Below, in pieces: positions 57,246 through 64,000 of a stretch of DNA of 64,000 nucleotides. The notes under the pieces are model-generated. The model did no database searches and was not told the DNA's origin. It worked only from the letters and a program-made list of their open reading frames with translations. Each line of letters starts with the position of its first letter. Within the stretch, counting starts at the first letter, position 1. The stretch covers positions 1 to 64,000 of the forward strand of contig NZ_JOAK01000015.1 in assembly GCF_000720455.1 (NCBI RefSeq). The letters are read 5' to 3'. The stretch comes from Streptomyces virginiae (GTDB lineage Bacteria; Actinomycetota; Actinomycetes; Streptomycetales; Streptomycetaceae). A program made the translations under genes and the position numbers.

Positions 57246-57246
57246 T
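57211..57246. repeat. 18-bp tandem repeat at the dehydrogenase stop
   Basis: GCGGTGGAGTGCTCCGCC (57211-57228) and a copy with two changes (57229-57246). Each unit contains the palindrome GGAG-YG-CTCC. The second copy ends at the dehydrogenase stop codon (57246-57248). Confidence 0.65.
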
Positions 57247-58769
57247 CAGTCGCCGGTCACGCGGCGGGGGAGGTTCAGGGGGTTGGCGTCGCGGAGTTCG
57301 GCCGGGAGCAGGGCGTCCGGGACCGACTGGTAGGCCACCGGCCGCAGCCAGCGCTCGATTGCCGTGCCGCCCACCGAGGTGGAGTGCGAGGTCGCGGCCG
57401 GGTACGGGCCGCCGTGGTGCTGGGCCGGGGCCACCGCGACCCCGGTCGGCCAGCCGTTGACCACGATCCGCCCCGCCAGCCCGGTGACCTGCCCGATCAG
57501 CTCGGCGGCCGGGCCCGGCGCGCCCTCGGTCTCGGCGGCGGACAGCTGGAGGGTGGCGCTCAGGTTCCCGCCGAGCCGCCCGAGGACCGCGCCCGCCTCG
57601 CCCTGGCCGGCGTACCGGACGACGACGGTGACCGGACCGAAGCACTCCTCCAGGAGGACGTCGTGTCCGTCGCCGCCGAGGAGGTCCTCCGCCCGCACGG
57701 TCAGATAGCCCGCACCCACCGTGTGGTCGCCACCGGAGCCCGGGGTGACGGGGGCCTCGACGCCGGGCAGTGCGGCCCGCTCGCGCACCCCGGAGACGAA
57801 GTTCTCCCGCATCCGGTGGTCGAGCAGCACTCCGGGCTCGGTCTCGCCGAGCGCCTTGGTCAGCTCGCCCGTGAGCCGGTCGCCGTCCGCGCCGTCGGGC
57901 ACCAGGACCAGGCCGGGCTTCACGCAGAACTGGCCGACCCCGAGGGTGACCGAGGCCGCGAGGCCGGCGCCGATCTCCTCGGCGCGCTCGGCGGCCGCGG
58001 CCGGGGTGACCACGACGGGGTTGAGGGAGCCCAGTTCGCCGTGGAAGGGGATGGGCACGGGCCGGGCGGCGGCGGCGTCGAACAGCGCCCGCCCGCCCCG
58101 GATGGAACCGGTGAATCCGGCGGCGGCGACCAGCGGGTGGCGGATCAGCTCCAGGCCGGCGTCGAACCCGTGGACCAAGGCCACCACTTCGGGCGGGAGC
58201 CCGTTCGCGACGGCCGCCCGGCGCAGCAGCGAGACGCAGAGCTCGGAGGTGGCGGGGTGGTCGGGGTGCGCCTTGACCACCACCGGGCAGCCCGCGGCCA
58301 GCGCGCTCGCGGTGTCCCCGCCGGGGACGGAGAAGGCGAGCGGGAAGTTGGAGGCGGCGTATACCGCGACCACGCCGAGCGGGACCTTGTAGCGGCGCAG
58401 CTCGGGGCGCGGCGGGCTGAGGGACGGATCGGCGCGGTCGATCCGGACGTCGAGGTAGGACCCCTCGTCGACGGCGTCGGCGAAGGCGCGCAGCTGGCCG
58501 GTGGTGCGGGCCAGTTCGCCGGTGAGCCGGCCCGGGCCGAGGGCGGTCTCGGCGTCGGCGGCCTCGATGACGTGGGCTGCGGCCTCGTCGAGCAGTGCGG
58601 CGGCGGTGCGCAGGAAGGCGGCGCGGACGGCGGCGTCCGCGAGCTGGCCGCGGGCGGCATGGGCGGCCCGTACGGCTTCGTCCACCTCGCGGGATGTGGC
58701 CTCCACCGCAACCTGCTCGCGCTGCTTCCCGGTGCGGGGGTCCACACTCCAGACTGGTGTCGTTGTCAT
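57246..58769 (-). CDS. Aldehyde dehydrogenase, alpha-ketoglutaric semialdehyde type
   Basis: A 507-residue NAD(P)+ enzyme of the aldehyde dehydrogenase superfamily. VPLGVVAVYAASNFPLAFSVPGGDTASALAAGCPVVVKAHPDHPATSE is the signature of the ketoglutaric semialdehyde (2,5-dioxovalerate) group, which ends pentose, glucarate and hydroxyproline catabolism. The catalytic Glu lies in FHGELGSLNPV and the nucleophile in GVGQFCVKPG. ATG at 58769 has AGGAGG upstream. It is divergent from an IclR regulator around a perfect palindrome. Confidence 0.92.
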   Translation of the reverse strand: MTTTPVWSVDPRTGKQREQVAVEATSREVDEAVRAAHAARGQLADAAVRAAFLRTAAALLDEAAAHVIEAADAETALGPGRLTGELARTTGQLRAFADAVDEGSYLDVRIDRADPSLSPPRPELRRYKVPLGVVAVYAASNFPLAFSVPGGDTASALAAGCPVVVKAHPDHPATSELCVSLLRRAAVANGLPPEVVALVHGFDAGLELIRHPLVAAAGFTGSIRGGRALFDAAAARPVPIPFHGELGSLNPVVVTPAAAAERAEEIGAGLAASVTLGVGQFCVKPGLVLVPDGADGDRLTGELTKALGETEPGVLLDHRMRENFVSGVRERAALPGVEAPVTPGSGGDHTVGAGYLTVRAEDLLGGDGHDVLLEECFGPVTVVVRYAGQGEAGAVLGRLGGNLSATLQLSAAETEGAPGPAAELIGQVTGLAGRIVVNGWPTGVAVAPAQHHGGPYPAATSHSTSVGGTAIERWLRPVAYQSVPDALLPAELRDANPLNLPRRVTGD

Positions 58770-58788
58770 GGCCCACTGCCTCCTGGAT

Positions 58789-58806
58789 CGTTCAGTATTC
58801 TGAACG
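58789..58806. promoter_or_regulatory. Probable IclR operator
   Basis: A perfect palindrome CGTTCAG-TATT-CTGAACG lies 20 bp upstream of the dehydrogenase start and about 90 bp upstream of the iclR start. It is a natural site for the divergent IclR regulator to repress the dehydrogenase. Confidence 0.65.
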
Positions 58807-58897
58807 CGGTTCCGGTGGATGAATGATCACATCTGCTGTGGACTCTATTTCCGGGGTCCTCCGCGTGACAAGAGGCGACCAGAGGGGAAGCGGGCGT

Positions 58898-59680
58898 ATG
58901 ACGACGACCGAGTCGGGGATTCCGGTTGCGGCGGCGCCGGTCAAATCGGCGGTCCGGACCGTCCTGCTGCTGGAGCACTTCGCGGCCCGGCCGGGGCTGC
59001 ACAGCCTGGCCGACATCCAGAGCGACCTCTCCCTGCCCAAGTCCAGCCTCTACATGCTGCTGCGCACGCTGGTGAACCTGGGGTGGGTGGAGACGGACGC
59101 GACGGGCACGCGCTACGGCATCGGCGTACGGGCCCTGCTGGTCGGCAGCTCGTACATCGACGGCGACGAGGTGGTCGCCGCGGCCCGGCCCACCCTGGAC
59201 CGGCTCTCCGACGACACGACGGAGACCATCCACCTGGCGCGGCTCGACGGAACGAGCGTGGTGTACCTCGCCACCCGGCAGTCCCAGCACTACCTGCGGC
59301 CCTTCACCCGGGTCGGGCGGCGGCTGCCCGTGCACTCGACGGCGCTCGGCAAGGCGCTGCTCGCCACGCACTCGGACGCGGAGGTACGGGCGTTGCTGCC
59401 GCGGCGGCTGGAGGCGGTCACCGAGCACACCATCACCGACCGGGAGCAGCTCATCGAGGAGCTGGAGCTGGTGCGGGAGCAGGGGTACGCGGTGGACCGG
59501 GAGGAGAACACGCTCGGGCTGCGCTGCTTCGGGGTGGCCGTGCCGTACCGGACGCCGGCCCGGGACGCGGTGAGCTGCTCGGTGCCGGTGGCCCGGCTGA
59601 CGCCGGGGCACGAGCAGGTCATCAAGGCGGCGCTGTTCGAGGCGCGCGACCGGCTGTCTGTGGTGACGCGCCGCATGTGA
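58898..59680 (+). CDS. IclR-family transcriptional regulator
   Basis: A 260-residue regulator. The N-terminal helix-turn-helix is TVLLLEHFAARPGLHSLADIQSDLSLPKSSLYMLLRTLVNLGWVE (about 22-66), and the effector domain has the IclR features GRRLPVHSTALGKALLA and GYAVDREENTLGLRCFGVAVPY. ATG at 58898 gives the usual length; ATG at 58823 or GTG at 58865 are alternatives. By position it probably controls the divergent dehydrogenase in response to a sugar-acid intermediate. Confidence 0.9.
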   Translation: MTTTESGIPVAAAPVKSAVRTVLLLEHFAARPGLHSLADIQSDLSLPKSSLYMLLRTLVNLGWVETDATGTRYGIGVRALLVGSSYIDGDEVVAAARPTLDRLSDDTTETIHLARLDGTSVVYLATRQSQHYLRPFTRVGRRLPVHSTALGKALLATHSDAEVRALLPRRLEAVTEHTITDREQLIEELELVREQGYAVDREENTLGLRCFGVAVPYRTPARDAVSCSVPVARLTPGHEQVIKAALFEARDRLSVVTRRM

Positions 59681-59772
59681 CACCCGGGGCCGGTCGTTCC
59701 TCCCCCGCGTGGGGGAGGCGGTTCCCCTTTGCGGGGGAGGTGGCGGGCCGCCGGACACGGGACCGTTGGGAC

Positions 59773-60756
59773 ATGACCACACGAGCCGTTCACGCGACGC
59801 ACGTACCGCAGCCCTCCGACCCGTCGCCGGGGGCCGGGAGGCACATCCTCTCGGCGGTGGCCCTGGCTGCCACGGTGCCGTATCTGGCGCTCAAAGCCGC
59901 CTGGCTGTCCGGCAGCCGGATCGGGATACCGGACGGCAGCGTGCTGCTGGAGGCCGGAGCGTTCCTCACGGTGGCCAATGCCGTCACGCTGGCCATGGAC
60001 GCGTGCGTGATCCTGCTCGTCCTGGTGCTCACCAGACCCTGGGGGCTGAGAACGCCCGCCTGGATACTGACCGTTCCGGTGTTCACGGCCACGGGCCTGC
60101 TGACCCCGATCCTCCTCGCCTTCCCGGGCCAGCTGCTCGTACGGGCCCTGGGCTTCGGGACCGGCCCGGAGGCGGCGGCCGGGCGGGCGCCCTTCCTGGA
60201 CGACTGGGTCTTCATCGTCGTGTACACGGGATTCACCGTCCAAGGACTCGCCCTGGCCGCACTGTTCGTGCCCTATGCGCGCAAGCGCTGGGGCCGGCGG
60301 TGGCAGGGCGTGCTGGGAGAGCGGCTGCCGTCGCCCACGGGGGTGGTGGCGGCAGCCGCGGCATCGGGCGCGCTGGTCCTGGCCGCGATGTTTCTCTACT
60401 GGGCCTTCGGCGGCACCGCCGGGCTGAGCGCCGAGCGGGTGGGGGCGCACTCGGCGGAGAGCGCCGTGGGCTCCGTGGCCCACGCGGTGTGCGCGCTCGC
60501 CGCAGGAGCGGGAGCTGTGTTCCTGGCCCGCGGCGGGGCGCTCGGTGCGAGGTGGCCGCTCCGGCTCACCTGGGTCGGCGCCGCCGCGACCCTGGCCTGG
60601 GGGAGCTGGATGCTGATCGCCTCGCTGGGGCCGCAGCTGGACGGCGGTGAAGGAACCTCCGGCATCACCCAGTTGATCTACGCTGGCCAGATGGTCACCG
60701 GATCGCTCGCCGCCGCCGTACTCATCCGGTTCCTCATATCCCGACGCGAGAGCTGA
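59773..60756 (+). CDS. Polytopic membrane protein upstream of a two-component system
   Basis: A 327-residue protein with about eight membrane helices (ILSAVALAATVPYLALKAAWL, DACVILLVLVLTRPW, WILTVPVFTATGLLTPILLAF, VVAAAAASGALVLAAMFLYWAF and others). No motif identifies it. The stop overlaps the histidine kinase start as TGATG, so it is made with the two-component system and may be its sensory accessory. Confidence 0.78.
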   Translation: MTTRAVHATHVPQPSDPSPGAGRHILSAVALAATVPYLALKAAWLSGSRIGIPDGSVLLEAGAFLTVANAVTLAMDACVILLVLVLTRPWGLRTPAWILTVPVFTATGLLTPILLAFPGQLLVRALGFGTGPEAAAGRAPFLDDWVFIVVYTGFTVQGLALAALFVPYARKRWGRRWQGVLGERLPSPTGVVAAAAASGALVLAAMFLYWAFGGTAGLSAERVGAHSAESAVGSVAHAVCALAAGAGAVFLARGGALGARWPLRLTWVGAAATLAWGSWMLIASLGPQLDGGEGTSGITQLIYAGQMVTGSLAAAVLIRFLISRRES

Positions 60757-62048
60757 TGCGCGACGGCCTGGGGTGGGTGCTGGGAGCGCGCGCCCGGCTG
60801 CGATGGGTCCACCAGATCCTCGGCGGAGCCCTGCTGATGCCGTACTTCCTCCTGGCCTCGGTGGGGGTCGGCTCGGCGGCCGGCGGAGCCAACGCCCTGT
60901 CCTCCCTCCCCCTGTCCCTCGCCGCCTACGCCGCGGCCCTGCCGCTGGCCGCCGGCACCGGGGTCTACGGGCTGGTCCGGCCGCTGTCGGTGACTGCCGT
61001 CCGGGCCATGTGCGGGGTGCCGGGGGAGCGCCTCGCCGAAGGGCCCGCGCGGTCCTGGGCGGCGCGGGGGCGGGCCTCGGCCTGGTGGACCCTGCACCTG
61101 GGCGTCGGAGCGCTCGTCAGCGGGATGACCCTGGCGGTGCCGCCCATGGCCGTGGTACTGATCGTTCTGCCGTTCGTGAACGGACTGCGTGAAGTCCGGC
61201 TGGGCTTCGGGTGGTTCAACACGGGCGTCGAAACGTACACGGCCCCCCTCCTCGGGATCGGTCTGCTGGCCGCACTCACCCTGTGCGCGGCCGGGGCCGG
61301 GGCGCTGCTGGCCCGGCTGGCGCCCGTACTGCTCGGGCCCACGGCGGCGGACCGGCTCGCGGCGGCCGAGGAGCGGGCGGCCGACCTGGCCGTGCGCAAC
61401 CGGCTGGCCCGGGAGCTGCACGACGCGGTCGGGCACGCTCTCAGCGCCGTCACCCTCCAGGCGGCCGCCGCCCGGCGGATGCTGGAGCGCGACCCCGACT
61501 TCGTACGGGAGGCGCTCACCGCGATCGAGGACACCACCCGCCGGACGGTGGGCGAACTGGACGCCGTCCTGGGCCTGCTGCGCGAGGGGGACCCGGTCCG
61601 GCCGGACGGCGCCACCGCCCCCGCCCCGACGCTCGCCGTCGACCTCGACGGGCTGCTGGCCCGCAGCCGGGCCTCGGGCACCGCCATCACCGCGGACCAG
61701 GATCCCGGGCCCGTGGGGGACTGGGCCCGGCTCCCGGAGATCACCTCGCGCGAGGCCTACCGGATCGTCCAGGAAGGCCTCAGCAACGCCCTGCGCCACG
61801 GCGCCGGCCCGGTGGACCTGCGCATCCAGGTCCGGGCCGGGCACGACAGCGGACAGCGAGAACTGGAGATCACCATGACCAATCCGCCCGCCCCGCCCGG
61901 GGACCGGGAGCCCCGCACCGGCGGGGGCCGCGGGCTGCGCGGCGCCGCGGAGCGGGCCGCACTGCTCGGCGGCGGCGTCGAGGCCGGCCCCTACGGCGAC
62001 CGGTGGCGGCTGCGCGCGGTCCTCCCGCTGGCCGGAGGCGACCGATGA
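60756..62048 (+). CDS. Sensor histidine kinase (NarL-type partner)
   Basis: A 430-residue HisKA_3 kinase. Four or five membrane helices lie in residues 20-190. The phospho-acceptor His222 lies in RLARELHDAVGHALSAVTLQAA, followed by a HATPase with the N-box YRIVQEGLSNALRHG and the G-box GGGRGLRGAAERAALLGG. There is no extracytoplasmic sensor loop of size, so it probably senses within the membrane. It overlaps the upstream membrane-protein gene and the downstream regulator gene. Confidence 0.93.
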   Translation: MRDGLGWVLGARARLRWVHQILGGALLMPYFLLASVGVGSAAGGANALSSLPLSLAAYAAALPLAAGTGVYGLVRPLSVTAVRAMCGVPGERLAEGPARSWAARGRASAWWTLHLGVGALVSGMTLAVPPMAVVLIVLPFVNGLREVRLGFGWFNTGVETYTAPLLGIGLLAALTLCAAGAGALLARLAPVLLGPTAADRLAAAEERAADLAVRNRLARELHDAVGHALSAVTLQAAAARRMLERDPDFVREALTAIEDTTRRTVGELDAVLGLLREGDPVRPDGATAPAPTLAVDLDGLLARSRASGTAITADQDPGPVGDWARLPEITSREAYRIVQEGLSNALRHGAGPVDLRIQVRAGHDSGQRELEITMTNPPAPPGDREPRTGGGRGLRGAAERAALLGGGVEAGPYGDRWRLRAVLPLAGGDR

Positions 62049-62728
62049 CCGGGGCCCGACCGGCGGCCCGGCCGCCGCTGCGCATCGTGCTCTGCGACGA
62101 CGAGCGGATGGTCCGCACCGCACTGCGGGTCATCCTGGAGGCCGAGGCCGACCTGGAGGTCGTCGGCGAGGCCGCCACCGGCGCCGAGGCGGTCCCGCTC
62201 GTGAGGTCCCTCGCCCCCGACGTGGTGCTGATGGACGTCCGGATGCCCGAGATCGACGGCATCCGGGCCACCGAGCAGATCATCGCCACCATGGCCCGGC
62301 CGCCCCGGATCGTGGTCGTCACCACCTTCGAGAACGACGCCCACGTCTACGACGCGCTGCGCGCCGGAGCGGCCGGCTTCCTCCTCAAGCGCGCCGACCC
62401 CGACGAGCTGATCGGGGCGGTCAGGCTCGTCGCCCGCGGCGACTCGCTGCTCTTCCCGGCCGCCGTCCGCTCCCTCGCCGCCGCGCACGCGGCGGCCGCC
62501 GCACCCGCCACCGCCCCCTGGATCGCCAGGCTGACCGACCGCGAGGCCGACGTACTGCGCCTGATGGCCACCGGGCTGTCCAACCACGAGGTGAGCGAAC
62601 GCCTCGGCGTCGGACCGCAGACGGTCAAGACGCACGTCGCGTCGGTCCTCACCAAGACCGGCTCCCGCGACCGCACCCAGGCGGTCATCGCGGCCTACGA
62701 GGGAGGTTTCATCATGAAGAAAGGCTGA
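62045..62728 (+). CDS. LuxR/NarL-family response regulator
   Basis: A 227-residue regulator. Receiver domain: CDDERMVR acidic pair, Asp64 in VVLMDVRMPEIDG, and the switch lysine in AAGFLLKRADPDELI. Output domain: LTDREADVLRLMATGLSNHEVSERLGVGPQTVKTHVASVLTKTG. ATGA overlap with the kinase gene marks them as cognate partners. Targets may include the following penicillin-binding protein gene, 62 bp away. Confidence 0.95.
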   Translation: MTGARPAARPPLRIVLCDDERMVRTALRVILEAEADLEVVGEAATGAEAVPLVRSLAPDVVLMDVRMPEIDGIRATEQIIATMARPPRIVVVTTFENDAHVYDALRAGAAGFLLKRADPDELIGAVRLVARGDSLLFPAAVRSLAAAHAAAAAPATAPWIARLTDREADVLRLMATGLSNHEVSERLGVGPQTVKTHVASVLTKTGSRDRTQAVIAAYEGGFIMKKG

Positions 62729-62790
62729 GAACTCGGCCACAATCGGGGCAGAGCGGAACGCCTGGCGCCCCCGGGACGTCCTTCCGGGGG

Positions 62791-64000
62791 ATGAACAAGA
62801 CGATCAGGCGTGCGTCGGTCTTCTGTCTGCTCCTGGTGCTGGCCCTGCTGGTCCGCGTCACCTGGGTGCAGGCGTACCAAGGCCAGGCCCTCGCAGACGA
62901 CAAGCACAACCGCCGCAATCTCATCGGGCAGTACGAGAACCCGCTGGGCAACATCATCGTGGGCGGGGAGGCGATCACCGGCTCGGAGAAGACGGGCGGC
63001 AAGGACTTCGGCTACAAGCGGACCTACGTCGACGGCCCCCTCTACGCGCCCGTCACCGGCTACAGCTCACAGGCCTTCGGCACCAGCATGCTGGAGGGCA
63101 TCTACAAGAACGTCCTCAACGGCTCCGACAACCGTCTGAAGACGGTGATGGACATGCTCACCAACAAGCGGGCCGACCCCGGCAACGTCCTCACCACCAT
63201 CGACAAGGACGTGCAGAAGGCCGCCTACGACGCGCTCCAGGGCAAGCAGGGCGCCGCCGTGGCCATCGACCCCGTGACCGGCGAGATCCTCGCCGTCGTG
63301 AACAACCCCTCCTTCGACCCGGGCAGCATCGCCGGCGCCACCGACCAGAAGGCCTGGGACGAGCTCTCCGCCGACAAGGGCAAGGCCATGGAGAACGTGG
63401 CGCTGCGCAAGCCCCAGGCGCCGGGCTCCACCTTCAAGCTGGTCACCCTCGCCGCCGCGGTCGAGAACGGCCTGGTCACCGACATCGACCAGCAGACCGG
63501 CATCCCCGACCCCTACACGATCCCCGGCACCCGGACGCCGCTGCCCAGCGAGGCGGGCTCCGCGGCCTGCAACAACGTCTCGGTGCGCACCGCCCTGCGC
63601 CTGTCCTGCAACAACGTGTTCGCCGAGCTGGCCTCCAAGCTCGGCCAGGACAAGATGCGCGCGACGGCCGAGAAGCTCGGCTTCAACACGCAGATCGACA
63701 CCCCGGTCCGCACCAACCCCGCGAGCAAGTACCCGTCCAAGAAGATGTCGGTCGACCAGGTCGCGCAGACGGGTATCGGCCAGTTCGACGTCCAGGCCAC
63801 CCCGCTCCAGATGGCGATGGTCACCGCCGCGATCGAGAACGGCGGCAAGCTCGTCGCCCCGCACATGGTCTCCGAGGTCACCGACGCCAACGGCAACGTG
63901 CTCGAAAGCTTCAAGGACCCGAAGTCCCAGCAGGTCATGAAGGAGAAGACGGCCTCCATGATCCGCGACGCCATGCGCACGGTGGCCACCGAGGGCGGCG
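62791..64000 (+). CDS. Penicillin-binding protein 2-like transpeptidase (3' end missing)
   Basis: At least 403 residues, open to the right edge. One N-terminal membrane helix (FCLLLVLALLVRVTW), then a non-catalytic domain (NRRNLIGQYENPLGNIIVGGEAITGS) and a transpeptidase domain with Ser213-T-F-Lys216 (active-site SxxK) and Ser272-C-Asn274 (SxN). The KTG motif must lie beyond the window. It resembles the streptomycete PbpA group that cross-links peptidoglycan. The ATG at 62791 follows GGGGG closely. It follows a two-component system on the same strand. Confidence 0.92.
   Translation, partial: MNKTIRRASVFCLLLVLALLVRVTWVQAYQGQALADDKHNRRNLIGQYENPLGNIIVGGEAITGSEKTGGKDFGYKRTYVDGPLYAPVTGYSSQAFGTSMLEGIYKNVLNGSDNRLKTVMDMLTNKRADPGNVLTTIDKDVQKAAYDALQGKQGAAVAIDPVTGEILAVVNNPSFDPGSIAGATDQKAWDELSADKGKAMENVALRKPQAPGSTFKLVTLAAAVENGLVTDIDQQTGIPDPYTIPGTRTPLPSEAGSAACNNVSVRTALRLSCNNVFAELASKLGQDKMRATAEKLGFNTQIDTPVRTNPASKYPSKKMSVDQVAQTGIGQFDVQATPLQMAMVTAAIENGGKLVAPHMVSEVTDANGNVLESFKDPKSQQVMKEKTASMIRDAMRTVATEGG

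Overview
The window is chromosomal DNA of a streptomycete (Streptomyces or a very close relative). The GC content is very high with strong third-position GC bias, GTG starts are common, neighbouring genes often overlap as ATGA, GTGA or TGATG, and the core gene order (uvrC-rapZ-yvcK-whiA, gap-pgk-tpiA-secG, pgi, pgl-opcA-zwf-tal-tkt, ctaB/ctaA, suf operon, dapD) is the one I recall from Streptomyces chromosomes. No phage, CRISPR array, rRNA, tRNA or large biosynthetic cluster is visible.

Layout. 1-5.6 kb is accessory: the edge of an IS5-like insertion sequence at the left border, a divergent NmrA-type oxidoreductase/TetR pair with two matched operators, a PfkB sugar kinase, a lipobox Rieske protein, and an XRE-type regulator divergent from a secreted papain-like protease and its translationally coupled partner. 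5.8-10.8 kb holds the overlapping uvrC-rapZ-yvcK-whiA operon (DNA repair, cell-wall/carbon signalling, sporulation control). 10.9-13.9 kb is a large secreted M14 metallocarboxypeptidase. 14.1-26.9 kb is central carbon metabolism: gap, pgk and tpiA with secG, an RbpA-family RNA polymerase-binding protein, pgi, and on the other strand tkt-tal-zwf-opcA-pgl (pentose phosphate pathway). 27.2-33.6 kb carries haem o and haem a synthases for cytochrome oxidase, an amidohydrolase and an ABC-2 exporter.

34.0-40.6 kb is the SUF iron-sulphur operon: sufR, sufB, sufD, a Rieske ferredoxin, sufC, sufS, sufU, sufT. Upstream of sufR there is a textbook CAAC-N6-GTTG SufR-type operator that overlaps its start codon. 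40.8-47.2 kb is accessory again: a secreted DUF3616-like protein, a membrane protein, an SMR pump with its own TetR regulator and two perfect operators, an HxlR-peroxiredoxin fusion divergent from an MFS transporter, then dapD for lysine/diaminopimelate synthesis. 47.3-53.7 kb has small hypothetical genes, a secreted nuclease and a Tat-exported PhoX-type phosphatase, both plausible phosphate scavengers. 53.7-57 kb is a minus-strand cluster with a GTG-started sigma-region-4-like HTH protein, two small membrane proteins and a double TerD protein. 57.2-59.7 kb is a sugar-acid semialdehyde dehydrogenase divergent from an IclR regulator around a perfect palindrome. 59.8-64 kb is a membrane protein coupled to a histidine kinase/response regulator pair, followed by a penicillin-binding protein that runs off the right edge.

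Most of the window is conserved core genome. The best places for a second look are the protease/partner cassette and its GTTCAC repeats (3.8-5.6 kb), the sigma-like/TerD cluster (54-57 kb), the HxlR-peroxiredoxin fusion (44-45 kb), and the repeated use of operators that cover start codons (892, 34006, 43140). All functional calls are from reading translated sequence; no database search was possible.
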